Shown one piece after another: positions 1 through 8,715 of a DNA stretch of 64,000 nucleotides (its first letter is position 1; the number at the start of each line of letters is the position of its first letter). The notes beneath the pieces are model-generated. The model was not told where the DNA came from. It ran no database searches and saw only the letters and a list, made by a program, of their open reading frames with translations. This DNA comes from Martinezella rhizogenes (GTDB lineage Bacteria > Pseudomonadota > Alphaproteobacteria > Rhizobiales > Rhizobiaceae): assembly GCA_013322215.1 (NCBI GenBank), contig JAAMEZ010000058.1, positions 124,001 to 188,000 of the forward strand. The letters are read 5' to 3'. Position numbers and translations under genes: made by a program.

Positions 1-562
1 TGCGGCCGTGGATGGTGACGAGCTGGATGCCGGCCTCCTCGGCACGGCGGGCGATGTCAGGCGCGTTGATGGAATTCTCGTCCCAGCCAAGGCGCATCTT
101 CAAGGTCACAGGAATATTCACTGCGCCGACGGTTGCTTCGATCAATGTCAGCGCATGATCGGGATCGCGCATCAGCGCCGAGCCGGAATAGCCGCCGATC
201 ACCTTCTTGGCCGGGCAACCCATGTTGATATCAATGATATCGGCGCCATTATCGGCGGCGATCTTTGCCGCCTCGGCCATCCAATGGGCTTCACGCCCGG
301 CAAGCTGCACCATATGCGGCTTCAACCCGGCACTTTTCAAGCGCGCCCAGGACTCGGCCGTATCCTGCACGAGCTCGCGACTGGCGACCATTTCCGTGAC
401 GACCAGGCCAGCGCCGTAGCGTAATGCGAGCTGCCGGAAAGGAAGATCGGTCACGCCCGACATCGGTGCAAGGATCACGCGATTTCGGATAGGCACGGAA
501 CCGATGGAAAATGGAGCTGCAAGCTTGGGAGAAAGCAAATGATTATCTTTCGGGCACACCAT
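1..562 (-). CDS. dusB: tRNA-dihydrouridine synthase DusB (NifR3), 3' end outside the window
   Basis: FMN-dependent reduction of uridine to dihydrouridine in the tRNA D-loop. The minus-strand frame gives the family's N-terminal signatures: APMSGVTDLPFR, VVTEM, DINMGCPAKKV with the catalytic Cys, and GYSGSALM. It runs off position 1, so only about 187 codons are present. ATG at 562 is the most upstream start before an in-frame stop. A GTG at 496, directly before PIRNRV, is the alternative; neither has a strong ribosome-binding site. In relatives this gene is commonly followed by ntrB-ntrC, so those genes may lie just outside the window (inference). It is divergent from ispDF. Confidence 0.9.
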   Translation of the reverse strand, partial: MVCPKDNHLLSPKLAAPFSIGSVPIRNRVILAPMSGVTDLPFRQLALRYGAGLVVTEMVASRELVQDTAESWARLKSAGLKPHMVQLAGREAHWMAEAAKIAADNGADIIDINMGCPAKKVIGGYSGSALMRDPDHALTLIEATVGAVNIPVTLKMRLGWDENSINAPDIARRAEEAGIQLVTIHGR

Positions 563-784
563 ACATCTGCACTATTTTTAGACACGCTTTGAAAGTTTGC
601 CAAGGGGTTTCGAAGAACCCCGATATTTTTTGGGCAGATGCTGGAAAATATTCAGTTGAGGCGATAGACCCTGCTGAAGCAGGATCCCGTTTTGGCGATC
701 TATTTAGCATGTGCTTGTTCAAAGGAAAGCTCTACGCTTTTTAAAGCCATGCCGCAGACCGAGCCTTTCATTCTTCGGGGGTTT
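563..784. promoter_or_regulatory. divergent intergenic region dusB/ispDF
   Basis: This 222-bp AT-richer gap separates two divergent genes and must hold both promoters. I could not assign -35/-10 hexamers with confidence. A G-rich stretch just before the ispDF ATG can serve as its ribosome-binding site. Confidence 0.4.
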
Positions 785-2005
785 ATGACGCAAATGCATT
801 CAAAGCAACCGCTGTCGGTGGGAATCGTCATCGTTGCCGCCGGGCGTGGCGAAAGGGCGGGCTCTCCCGAAGAAGGTCCCAAGCAGTATCGCCCGATCGG
901 CGGCAGAGCGGTTATTGCGCATACGCTTGAAAGATTCGTGACATGGCCGCAAGCATCCAAGATCGTCGTCGTCATCCATCGCGATGACGAAAAACTGTTG
1001 CAGGCGGCGCTGGAGCAGGTTGACGGCCTGCCCGAGGTCGAGATCGCCTTCGGCGGAGCGACGCGCCAGCAATCCGTGCTTGCAGGGCTTCGGCACCTGA
1101 AGGCAAGCGGCGTGACGCATGTCATGATCCATGACGCGGTGCGCCCCTTCTTCGACCATGATCTGCTGGATCGTGTCGCCATAGCGCTGGCTGAAGGTGC
1201 GCTCGCCGTGTTGCCTGCCATGCCCGTCACCGACACGCTGAAGCGCGGCGACGCAAACGGTCTGGTTGTCGATACCGTATCCCGCACTGGCCTTCACGCC
1301 GCGCAGACGCCGCAATCCTTCCGCTTCGCCGATATTCTCGCCGCACATGAGAAAGCCGAAGCCGACGGCAAGATTGATTTCACCGACGATGCGGCGATTG
1401 CCGAATGGTGCGGCCTGCCGGTAACATTGGTGACCGGGAGCGCGGACAATGTAAAACTGACGATCAAGAGGGATATTGCCATGGCCGATGAAAAGCTCAG
1501 CGCCGCGCTGCTGCCCGACGTGCGCACCGGCAACGGCTATGACGTGCATCAGCTGGAGCCGGGCGACGGCGTTACCCTTTGCGGCGTCTTCATTCCGCAC
1601 GACCAGAAGCTGAAGGGGCATTCGGACGCCGATGTCGCCCTACATGCCCTGACGGATGCCCTGCTTGCCACCTGCGGCGCCGGCGATATCGGCGATCACT
1701 TCCCGCCCTCCGATCCGCAATGGAAGGGCGCCCCTTCCCGCATCTTCATCGAACACGCGGCAAAGATCGTGCGTGAGCGCGGCGGCACTATCATGAATGC
1801 GGATGTCTCCCTGATCGCCGAAGCCCCGAAAGTCGGGCCGCATCGCGACGTCATGCGCGCCAGGCTATCGGAGTTTCTCGGCATCAGCATCGATCGCTGT
1901 TCGGTCAAGGCAACCACAAACGAGAAGATCGGCTTCGTCGGCCGCCGCGAAGGCATCGCAGCCATCGCGACCGCGACCGTCGTCTATCGTGGAGGCAAGG
2001 CATGA
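785..2005 (+). CDS. ispDF: bifunctional IspD/IspF (MEP isoprenoid pathway)
   Basis: Fusion of 2-C-methyl-D-erythritol 4-phosphate cytidylyltransferase (N-terminal half) and 2-C-methyl-D-erythritol 2,4-cyclodiphosphate synthase (C-terminal half), two cytosolic steps of isoprenoid precursor synthesis. The IspD nucleotide-binding stretch VIVAAGRGERAG plus GPKQY is near residues 15-35. IspF begins around RTGNGYDVH, with the DVH metal motif and GHSDADV. The 406 aa length fits the alphaproteobacterial fusion. The start is ATG 785 after GGGGG; ATG 794 is possible. The stop overlaps the next ATG (ATGA), so translation is probably coupled to pncC. Confidence 0.95.
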   Translation: MTQMHSKQPLSVGIVIVAAGRGERAGSPEEGPKQYRPIGGRAVIAHTLERFVTWPQASKIVVVIHRDDEKLLQAALEQVDGLPEVEIAFGGATRQQSVLAGLRHLKASGVTHVMIHDAVRPFFDHDLLDRVAIALAEGALAVLPAMPVTDTLKRGDANGLVVDTVSRTGLHAAQTPQSFRFADILAAHEKAEADGKIDFTDDAAIAEWCGLPVTLVTGSADNVKLTIKRDIAMADEKLSAALLPDVRTGNGYDVHQLEPGDGVTLCGVFIPHDQKLKGHSDADVALHALTDALLATCGAGDIGDHFPPSDPQWKGAPSRIFIEHAAKIVRERGGTIMNADVSLIAEAPKVGPHRDVMRARLSEFLGISIDRCSVKATTNEKIGFVGRREGIAAIATATVVYRGGKA

Positions 2006-2499
2006 CGCATTTCCCAGAGGAGATTCTCGCGCTCGCGCAAAGGATCGTCATCGACTTCGCGGCCAGGGGCTGGATGGTCGCGACGGCCGAATCCTGCACT
2101 GGCGGGTTGATTGCTGGCGCGCTGACGGAAATTCCCGGCTCCTCCGCCGTCGTCGATCGCGGTTTTGTCACCTACACCAATACGGCCAAGATGGAGATGC
2201 TCGGTGTGCAAGAGCAGACGCTGGCACAGTTCGGTGCTGTCTCAAGGGAAACGGCGCTGCAGATGGTGCATGGCGCCCTCTTCCGCTCCCGGGCTGATTT
2301 CGCCGTGGCGGTAACGGGTATCGCCGGCCCTGGCGGCGGCTCCGCTGAAAAGCCGGTGGGCCTCGTCCACCTCGCCGCCAAGGCGCGCAGCGGCGCGCTT
2401 ATCCATCATGAAATGCGCTATGGCGATATTGGCCGCGACAAGGTTCGGCTCGCCACCTTGAATACCGCGCTGGAAATGCTCGTCACGCTCGGTCAATGA
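2002..2499 (+). CDS. pncC: CinA C-terminal family nicotinamide-nucleotide amidase
   Basis: 165-aa stand-alone CinA C-terminal domain (PncC type), expected to deamidate nicotinamide mononucleotide in the pyridine-nucleotide salvage cycle. Visible signatures are TAESCTGGLIAG near residues 28-39 and VTGIAGPGGG in the second half. The length is normal for the short form. It overlaps ispDF by 4 bp and ends 12 bp from the convergent START-domain gene, so it is the last gene of a two-gene unit. Confidence 0.9.
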   Translation: MTHFPEEILALAQRIVIDFAARGWMVATAESCTGGLIAGALTEIPGSSAVVDRGFVTYTNTAKMEMLGVQEQTLAQFGAVSRETALQMVHGALFRSRADFAVAVTGIAGPGGGSAEKPVGLVHLAAKARSGALIHHEMRYGDIGRDKVRLATLNTALEMLVTLGQ

Positions 2500-2511
2500 C
2501 CGGGCGAGGCA

Positions 2512-2958
2512 TCAGACATAGATCTTATTGGCGCGCGTCTCGAAGGCATCCGTGAACATGCGAAAGGCTCGATCGAACATCGATCCCATCAGGGCGCCGA
2601 GAATGCGGCTCTTGAACTCGTAATCGATAAAGAAGTCGATGACGCTGCCGCCATTCTCCGACGGCTGAAAACGCCAGCGATTGTCGAGATACTTGAACGG
2701 ACCGTCGATATATTTCACATCGATGGCGCGTTCGGCCTTGTTCAGCAGCACCTGCGTCGTAAAGGTCTCGCGGATCGCTTTGTAACCGACGGTCATGTCG
2801 GCAATCAGCAGGGTCTTGCCGTCACGATCCTTGCGGCTGCGAACCGTGAGCGCGTCGCAAAGCGGCAGGAATTCCGGATAACGCTCCACGTCGGCGACGA
2901 GGTCGAACATCTGATCGGGCGAATGCGGAACGGGGCGATGGGTTTCGAACTGAGGCAT
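2512..2958 (-). CDS. RatA/Coq10-type START-domain protein
   Basis: 148-aa polyketide-cyclase/START fold protein of the RatA/Coq10 family. Eukaryotic Coq10 binds ubiquinone and supports respiration; E. coli RatA was described as affecting ribosome association. The typical opening (His-Pro-hydrophobic, then FDLVADVERYPEFLP at about 20-34) and the late FFIDYEFKSRILG segment are visible. ATG 2958 is preferred to an in-frame TTG at 2967 that directly abuts the stop of the upstream P-loop gene. The near-contact suggests co-transcription with that gene. Confidence 0.85.
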   Translation of the reverse strand: MPQFETHRPVPHSPDQMFDLVADVERYPEFLPLCDALTVRSRKDRDGKTLLIADMTVGYKAIRETFTTQVLLNKAERAIDVKYIDGPFKYLDNRWRFQPSENGGSVIDFFIDYEFKSRILGALMGSMFDRAFRMFTDAFETRANKIYV

Positions 2959-2967
2959 GAGCCGCAA

Positions 2968-3534
2968 TTAAGCAGGACCGCCAAGAAGATCAAGAAGCTG
3001 ACGCATTTCGCCGCGGGATTTCAGCTGCAAAACGGGGACATCCGGACCATGCTGAGCAAGCCCAGCCAGAACTTTCGGCGCAAATTTCTGCTCCCAATCC
3101 CATATGTAGCGTAGAAACTCCCAATCGACGCGTTCGGGGCACCCTGGTGCCATATCGGGGCGTGACCGCCCCAACCATCGCAGTGCCCTCGACAAAGCGC
3201 CCCACATGCAAACCCAACGCGGCATGCGCACCCAAAGCACAAGCTCGGTGCGCGGCAATCTCAGATCGAAGCTGGATGGTCCCGTTCCATCGATCAGCCA
3301 GCGATCCTCGGCAACCTTCGCCGCAATAAGCGCGCGTTCCTCCACCTTGTCTCGCTTCACCCAGCCCGGCAGCCAGAAAAACTCCCGGTCCATGGAGACG
3401 TAGGGCAAATCCAGAAAAGCAACGATCTTCTGGGCCAATGTCGACTTGCCGCCGCCGGAACAGCCCATGATAAGGATACGATCGGCCGCCCTAAGATGGG
3501 CCGCACCCTCAGCTATGCTGCTCAATTCCTGCAT
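2968..3534 (-). CDS. P-loop NTPase, kinase/topology-modulation-like (paralogue 1)
   Basis: 188-aa protein with a Walker A loop GCSGGGKST at residues 24-32. It is followed by DLPYVSMDREFFWLPGW, the LPRTELVLWVRMPR segment and a C-terminal RxxMAPGCPERVDW block. The layout resembles small nucleotide-kinase-like proteins often annotated as AAA ATPase or FlaR-type DNA topology modulation protein. The substrate is unknown. It is the most downstream of three tandem paralogues (with 3584-4177 and 4187-4780), so local duplication is likely. Its stop lies immediately before the START-domain gene. Confidence 0.8.
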   Translation of the reverse strand: MQELSSIAEGAAHLRAADRILIMGCSGGGKSTLAQKIVAFLDLPYVSMDREFFWLPGWVKRDKVEERALIAAKVAEDRWLIDGTGPSSFDLRLPRTELVLWVRMPRWVCMWGALSRALRWLGRSRPDMAPGCPERVDWEFLRYIWDWEQKFAPKVLAGLAQHGPDVPVLQLKSRGEMRQLLDLLGGPA

Positions 3535-3583
3535 ATGTCACCTCCGGCAACCGAATGAGCACAATAATTTGAATGTCTGGCGC

Positions 3584-4177
3584 CTATGCCGGTTTTGCGA
3601 GCAAATCGAGCAATTCGCTCATTTGCCGGCGACTGGTCAATTGGAGGACAGGCACATCAGGCCCATGCTGCGCGAGGCCGGCCAGAACTCTCGGCGCAAA
3701 CTTCTCCTCAAACGTCCAGATGAACCGCAGGAATTGCCAGTCGACCTTCTCGATGCAGCCTGGCGCCATTTCCGGGCGCGTGCGGCCCATCCATCTGATC
3801 CAGCGGGACACCACGCCCCATACGCACAACAGCCGCGGCATCCGCACCCAGATAACGAAATCCGTACGCGGCAGACGCACATCGAATGTCGAAGGGTTGG
3901 TGCCATCCAGGATCCATCACTCTTCCTGAACCTTGGCGACGATGATGGCGCGCTGCTCGTCCTTTGCGCGCTCGACCCAGCCCGGCAGCCACAGGACGTC
4001 GCGATCGATCGAGACATAGGCAAGGCCGAAGCGGGCGGCAATCTTCTGCGACAGGGTCGACTTGCCGCCGCCGGAGCAGCCCATGACGAGGATTCGGTTC
4101 GCCCTGCGGATATGATCGGCCGCTTCGGCGAGATCGCGCACTTCGCTGCGCAACGACGGCATCACAAGCTGATCCAT
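3584..4177 (-). pseudogene. P-loop kinase-like paralogue 2, interrupted by in-frame TGA
   Basis: One continuous frame of 198 codons, the same length as the upstream paralogue, is interrupted only by TGA at 3917-3919 (codon 87). Before the stop are Walker A GCSGGGKST and VSIDRDVLWLPGW. After it the frame resumes as WILDGTNPSTFDV, then LPRTDFVIWVRMPR and the full C-terminal block. Paralogue 1 has AEDRWLIDG at the same place, so the stop replaces an Arg codon (CGA to TGA fits a single transition). Everything else looks intact, implying a recent nonsense mutation or a sequencing error. A downstream restart at about 3880 would lack the P-loop. Confidence 0.85.
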
Positions 4178-4186
4178 GACAACCCC

Positions 4187-4780
4187 TCAGATTTTGCTTC
4201 GCAGCCGCGACAGCAATTCCTCGCCATCGCGGTAGGATTTCAGTGTCACGACCGGCACATTGCTGCCGTACCGTGCCAGCATGTCCTGAAACTGCGGCGC
4301 CTCGTCACGATCGAATGTCCAGATGTAACGCAGGAATTTCCAGTCCAGCCGCTCGGGGCATCCTGGCGCCATTTCGGGCCGCGACCGACCCCTGTAACGC
4401 AGCCAGCGCGAAATCACGCCGCGTAGCGCCACGTGCCGCGACGGCCGTCGCCATATGACGATATCGGTGCGCGGTAGCCGCAGGGGCAAGGTTCCGGGGC
4501 TGTTGCCGTCCATGATCCAGCGTGGTCCGGCGACCGCCTGCTCGATCAGCGCAATGGCTTCCGGACGCGGCCGTGACTTCCAGCCGGGCAACCAGAAGAT
4601 ATCGCGATCCATCGACACATAGGTCAGGTCGCGCAACGACGCGATCGCCTGTGCGAGAGTGCTCTTGCCGGTGCCAGAACAGCCGATGATAAGAATACGT
4701 TCTGCCTTTTGCAGGATAGACGCCGCCTCTTCGATATCGACGGCACGCGAAAGCGCCAGCGGCGCGATAGTCTGCTCCAC
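4187..4780 (-). CDS. P-loop NTPase, kinase/topology-modulation-like (paralogue 3)
   Basis: 197-aa member of the tandem trio. Walker A GCSGTGKST is at residues 33-41, followed by DLTYVSMDRDIFWLPGW, LPRTDIVIWRRPSR and MAPGCPERLDWKFLRYIW. It is 9 bp upstream of the broken paralogue and is the first gene of the cluster. The sequence is clearly homologous to the other two but more diverged from them than they are from each other. The family resembles adenylate-kinase-like P-loop proteins; no substrate can be deduced. ATG 4780 gives a sensible N-terminus. Confidence 0.8.
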   Translation of the reverse strand: MEQTIAPLALSRAVDIEEAASILQKAERILIIGCSGTGKSTLAQAIASLRDLTYVSMDRDIFWLPGWKSRPRPEAIALIEQAVAGPRWIMDGNSPGTLPLRLPRTDIVIWRRPSRHVALRGVISRWLRYRGRSRPEMAPGCPERLDWKFLRYIWTFDRDEAPQFQDMLARYGSNVPVVTLKSYRDGEELLSRLRSKI

Positions 4781-4876
4781 GGTCCAGCTCCATGATCGAA
4801 TCTAAAGCGCCGATACCGGTGACAAACGGCGGGGGTGTTCCCTAGGCCGCGTCGATGACAGATGAATGACAGAACG

Positions 4877-4904
4877 AAAAAACCGCGGCACACTCGCCGC
4901 GGTT
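4877..4904 (-). terminator. rho-independent terminator of lipA
   Basis: On the minus strand a 9-bp GC-rich stem (arms 4881-4889 and 4896-4904) with a 6-nt loop is followed by six T residues. It lies about 30 bp beyond the lipA stop. Confidence 0.85.
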
Positions 4905-4933
4905 CGTTCGAAAGTAGATGCGCCCGGCTGGGC

Positions 4934-5905
4934 TTATTCGGCGGCCAGCAGCAGCTTCTTTTCGCGGGCAGCACGAAGCCGCTCGAAATCATCGCCGGCG
5001 TGATGCGACGAGCGCGTCAGCGGGCTCGAGGCGACCATCAGGAAGCCCTTGGTGTAAGCCACGGTCTCATAGGACTTGAACTCTTCCGGCGTGACGAAGC
5101 TCATCACCTGGTGATGCTTACGCGTCGGCTGCAGATACTGACCGATGGTGAGGAAGTCGACGTCGGCGGTGCGCAGGTCGTCCATCAGCTGCAGCACTTC
5201 ATTGCGCTCCTCACCGAGGCCGACCATGATGCCCGACTTGGTGAACATGGTCGGGTCCAGTTCCTTGACCCGCTGCAGCAGGCGAACGGAATGGAAGTAG
5301 CGCGCGCCGGGGCGAACCTTCAGGTAATTGCCGGGCACGGTTTCCAGATTGTGATTGAAGACGTCGGGCTTTGCGGCGACGACGCGCTCCAAGGCGCCCG
5401 GCTTCTTCAGGAAGTCCGGCGTCAGGATCTCGATCGTCGTTGCCGGCGAAGCGGCGCGGATCGCCCAGATGACCTTCTCGAAATGTTCGGCGCCGCCGTC
5501 CGCCAGATCGTCGCGGTCGACCGAGGTGATGACGACATGGCTGAGGCCCATCTGCTTGACGGCCTTGGCAACGTTATCCGGCTCGGCCATGTCGAGAGCG
5601 TTCGGCTTACCGGTCGCGACGTTGCAGAAGGCACAGGCGCGGGTACAGATCTCGCCCATGATCATGAAGGTCGCGTGCTTCTTGTCCCAGCATTCGCCGA
5701 TATTCGGGCAACCGGCCTCCTCGCAGACCGTGACGAGCTTGTGCTCCTTCACGATCGAGCGGGTTTCGGCATATCCCTTCGATGTCGGCGCCTTCACACG
5801 AATCCAGTCCGGCTTGCGCAAGACTTCCGTATCCGGCCGATGGGCCTTTTCCGGGTGTCGCACGCGCTTGGCGTCCGGGTTGATCGTGTCGAGAATGGTC
5901 ACCAT
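4934..5905 (-). CDS. lipA: lipoyl synthase
   Basis: Radical-SAM enzyme inserting two sulfurs into octanoyl-lipoyl domains, needed by the pyruvate dehydrogenase encoded upstream. The auxiliary cluster cysteines are C61, C66 and C72 (CEEAGCPNIGEC). The radical-SAM triad is C87, C91 and C94 (CTRACAFC). The conserved SSPLTRSSHHA segment near the C-terminus carries the serine ligand. Length is 323 aa, normal. It is last in the pdh-lpd-lip gene run and is followed by a strong terminator. Confidence 0.97.
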   Translation of the reverse strand: MVTILDTINPDAKRVRHPEKAHRPDTEVLRKPDWIRVKAPTSKGYAETRSIVKEHKLVTVCEEAGCPNIGECWDKKHATFMIMGEICTRACAFCNVATGKPNALDMAEPDNVAKAVKQMGLSHVVITSVDRDDLADGGAEHFEKVIWAIRAASPATTIEILTPDFLKKPGALERVVAAKPDVFNHNLETVPGNYLKVRPGARYFHSVRLLQRVKELDPTMFTKSGIMVGLGEERNEVLQLMDDLRTADVDFLTIGQYLQPTRKHHQVMSFVTPEEFKSYETVAYTKGFLMVASSPLTRSSHHAGDDFERLRAAREKKLLLAAE

Positions 5906-5940
5906 GAAACGTCTACTTTCCGCCGCTCAGATGCGGCCCT

Positions 5941-6189
5941 TCATCGCCGAGCGAATTTGGCGAGGAATATCAGAATGCATGCACCGATGAAACCGGTGAT
6001 GAAAAAGCCAAGCCGGCCGCCGGGTACGCCGACATGCAAGGCCACCATCAACGCTGCAGCCACGACCGAGCCGGCGATGCCGAGGATGATGTTAAGGATG
6101 ACCCCATAGCGCGCATCCATCAGCTTGCCCGCGAGCCAGCCCGCAAGACCGCCGATGATGATCAGACCCAGCCAACCGATACTTTCCAT
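5941..6189 (-). CDS. GlsB/YeaQ/YmgE-family small membrane protein (copy 2)
   Basis: 82-aa hydrophobic protein with about three membrane segments (residues about 4-20, 28-50 and 60-78) and the glycine-rich GLAGWLAGKLMD motif typical of transglycosylase-associated/GlsB stress proteins. The molecular role is unknown. ATG 6189 is preferred to a TTG one codon upstream. It is paralogous to the gene at 6223-6477 and sits between lpdA and lipA. Confidence 0.85.
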   Translation of the reverse strand: MESIGWLGLIIIGGLAGWLAGKLMDARYGVILNIILGIAGSVVAAALMVALHVGVPGGRLGFFITGFIGACILIFLAKFARR

Positions 6190-6222
6190 CAAACCCTCGT
6201 TTCAGGCCCATACTGAGGTGCT

Positions 6223-6477
6223 CTAAACGATCACTCTCGCCAACAGCATCACGATAATAGCGCCGACCGTGGCATGGATGATCTCCACGACAAGCGCATT
6301 TTGAATACCGAGCGATATCCCGAAATAATGGAACAGGAAACCGCCCACGAAAGCGCCGATCACACCGCTCACCAGGCAACTGATGAGCCCGCCTCCGCCA
6401 ACGATCAGGCTGGCGAGAAACCCCGCGACCAGCCCGATGAGAAGAAAGACGATCCAACCTTCCGTCGTGATAGACAT
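6223..6477 (-). CDS. GlsB/YeaQ/YmgE-family small membrane protein (copy 1)
   Basis: 84-aa protein with three predicted membrane helices and glycine zipper-like stretches (GLVAGFLASLIVGGGG, SGVIGAFVGGFLFHYFG). It belongs to the same family as the next gene, which suggests a tandem duplication. A GGAAA-rich ribosome-binding region precedes ATG 6477. In other bacteria the family is tied to general or envelope stress; the lpd-lip location does not itself suggest a metabolic role. Confidence 0.85.
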   Translation of the reverse strand: MSITTEGWIVFLLIGLVAGFLASLIVGGGGLISCLVSGVIGAFVGGFLFHYFGISLGIQNALVVEIIHATVGAIIVMLLARVIV

Positions 6478-6532
6478 GTTGATTTCCTTTCCTGTTTTCC
6501 ACCCCCTGGATAAAGGGCATGGCAGGAAATTA

Positions 6533-7996
6533 TCAAGCGTTCAGCACTCGGCCATAGGCGTCCAGCACGGCTTCCTTCATCGTTTCCGAAACGGTCGGAT
6601 GCGGGAAGATCGTGTGCATCAGCTCTTCTTCCGTCGTCTCCAGGTTCATGGCGACGACGAAGCCCTGGATGAGTTCGGTCACTTCGGCGCCGACCATGTG
6701 CGCACCCAGAAGCTCGCCGGTCTTCTTGTCGAATATGACCTTGCAGAGACCCTGGTCTTCACCGAGCGCGATCGCCTTGCCGTTGGCAACGAAGGAGAAA
6801 CGGCCGACGCGGATGTCGTGGCCGAGTTCCTTGGCCTTGGCTTCCGTCAGGCCGACAGAGGCAACCTGCGGATGGCAATAGGTGCAGCCCGGCACCTTGC
6901 CCTTGTCGGTCGGATGAACATTCGGCAGGCCGGCGATCTTTTCGATGCAGACGACGCCTTCGTGCTCGGCCTTGTGTGCCAGCATCGGCGGGCCGGCGAC
7001 ATCGCCGATCGCGTAGATGCCGGGAACATTGGTCTTGCCGTAGCCGTCGATGACGACGCAACCACGGTCTGTCTTCACGCCAAGCGCCTCGAGGCCGAGG
7101 TTTTCGATATTGCCCTGCACGCCGACAGCCGAAATCATGCGATCGGCAACGATCTGCTGAACCTTGCCGTCTTCTGTTTCGACATGGGCGGTGATCGAGT
7201 TGGCAGCCTTGTCGACCTTGATGACCTTCGCCTTGGTGAAGATCTTCAGGCCGCGCTTTTCAAGCTGCTTGCGGGCAATACCGGAGATTTCGGCATCTTC
7301 GACCGGCATGATGGTCGGCATGACTTCAACGACGGTTACATCGACACCCATCGAGCGATAGAAGCTTGCGAATTCGATGCCGATCGCGCCCGAGCCCATG
7401 ACGAGCAGCGACTTCGGTAGGAAGTCCGGCTTCAGCGCTTCGAAATAGGTCCAGATCAGCTTGCCATCCGGCTCGATGCCGGGCAGAGCGCGGGGACGGG
7501 CGCCGGTCGCGACGATGATGTGCTTGGCGGTGTAGGTGCCCTCGCCCTTGACGTTCTTCGGCACCGGATGCTGCGGTTCGACGACGGGCTTGGTGGACTT
7601 GCCGACGACGATTTCGCCCGGCTGAGCGCCAGTCGAAGCCTTGGTGATCTTGGCTTCGCCCCAGATCACGTCGACCTTGTTCTTCTTCATCAGGAAGCCG
7701 ACGCCTTGGTTGAGGCGGGCGGAGACACCGCGCGAGCGGGCGACCACTGCCTTCACATCCGCGCTCACCTTGCCTTCGAGAACGAGGCCGTAATCCTTCA
7801 GATGGTTGGAATGATCGAGAATTTCGGCCGAACGGAGCAGCGCCTTTGTGGGTATGCAGCCCCAGTTGAGGCAGATGCCGCCCAGGTGCTCGCGCTCGAC
7901 GATCGCGGTCTTCAGGCCAAGCTGGCCGGCGCGCACGGCGGCGACATAACCGCCCGGACCGGAGCCGATGATAATGACGTCGTAATTCTCAGCCAT
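6533..7996 (-). CDS. lpdA: dihydrolipoyl dehydrogenase (E3)
   Basis: 487-aa flavoprotein that reoxidises the dihydrolipoyl groups of the pyruvate dehydrogenase complex with NAD+. FAD dinucleotide-binding GSGPGG is at 11-16. The redox-active disulfide is C42/C47 in GGICLNWGCIPTK. A second nucleotide-binding GSGAIG is mid-protein. The C-terminal HPTVSET carries the catalytic His-Glu pair. Its position after pdhABC marks it as the PDH-dedicated E3. It is slightly longer than many homologues because of an insertion near residues 120-150. Confidence 0.96.
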   Translation of the reverse strand: MAENYDVIIIGSGPGGYVAAVRAGQLGLKTAIVEREHLGGICLNWGCIPTKALLRSAEILDHSNHLKDYGLVLEGKVSADVKAVVARSRGVSARLNQGVGFLMKKNKVDVIWGEAKITKASTGAQPGEIVVGKSTKPVVEPQHPVPKNVKGEGTYTAKHIIVATGARPRALPGIEPDGKLIWTYFEALKPDFLPKSLLVMGSGAIGIEFASFYRSMGVDVTVVEVMPTIMPVEDAEISGIARKQLEKRGLKIFTKAKVIKVDKAANSITAHVETEDGKVQQIVADRMISAVGVQGNIENLGLEALGVKTDRGCVVIDGYGKTNVPGIYAIGDVAGPPMLAHKAEHEGVVCIEKIAGLPNVHPTDKGKVPGCTYCHPQVASVGLTEAKAKELGHDIRVGRFSFVANGKAIALGEDQGLCKVIFDKKTGELLGAHMVGAEVTELIQGFVVAMNLETTEEELMHTIFPHPTVSETMKEAVLDAYGRVLNA

Positions 7997-8048
7997 GTGT
8001 TTCCTGCCTTATTGCTGGCGGCGGATCAGAGCCGGCGCCTTGAATTTA

Positions 8049-8690
8049 TCAGAGACCGAGCATCATCCGCACGATCGGCTCGAGGCCGCGACCGAGCGCC
8101 CGGGTGTTTTCCGCATCGAGATGAACGCCATCGAGCGGCGTGGTGACGGCGACCGTATTGGCATCGAAAAAGCCGCATCCGAGTTCATCCGCCAGATCGC
8201 CATAGAGCGTCGGCAGCTTGGCCGATTCCTTGATTGCGCCGAGAAAGCTGGCCGCAAAGGCGGCATTGGCCGTCTCGGTGATTGCAGGCGGGGCGACGAT
8301 GAGGATATCGGGCACCTCGTAGTCGAACCCCCAGGCATGATTGCGCACGAGCTGAACCAGCCGGCTGATACCCTGCAGAGCGGCGAAGGCCGAACCGGCG
8401 ACAACCGGCTTCATGTCGTTGGTGCCGAGCATGATGATGACGAGATCGAGCGGATTGTGGCTCTGCAGAATCGTCGGCAAGATCCTCGCGCCGTTGCGAT
8501 CGCAATCGGCGAGATGATCGTCGAAAGCGGTCGTGCGGCCGTTCAGCCCTTCCGGGATAATGCGTACCTGGTTGCCGAGCGCCTTTTGCAGCACGCTCGG
8601 CCACCGATCTTCATAGACATGACGGCCGACCGTTTCGGCACTGTAGCCCCATGTCAGCGAGTCGCCATAACACAGAACAGTCTTGGTCAT
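8049..8690 (-). CDS. SGNH/GDSL-family esterase (arylesterase-like)
   Basis: 213-aa hydrolase with all four SGNH blocks: GDSLTWG with nucleophile S11, a conserved Gly in GLNGRTT, GTND with N91, and DGVHLD with D187 and H190. No signal peptide is evident, so it is probably cytosolic. It lies between pdhC and lpdA in the same orientation with short gaps, so it is likely co-transcribed with the PDH genes. Its link to them is unclear. The substrate (aryl or acyl ester) cannot be read from sequence. Confidence 0.85.
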   Translation of the reverse strand: MTKTVLCYGDSLTWGYSAETVGRHVYEDRWPSVLQKALGNQVRIIPEGLNGRTTAFDDHLADCDRNGARILPTILQSHNPLDLVIIMLGTNDMKPVVAGSAFAALQGISRLVQLVRNHAWGFDYEVPDILIVAPPAITETANAAFAASFLGAIKESAKLPTLYGDLADELGCGFFDANTVAVTTPLDGVHLDAENTRALGRGLEPIVRMMLGL

Positions 8691-8715
8691 TCATGCCTCC
8701 GTGTCAGAACAAGGC

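Noticed and set aside
3917..3919. TGA as selenocysteine or programmed readthrough
   Set aside because: The paralogues have Arg, not Cys, at this position and no selenocysteine-type stem-loop is evident just downstream; a nonsense mutation is simpler.
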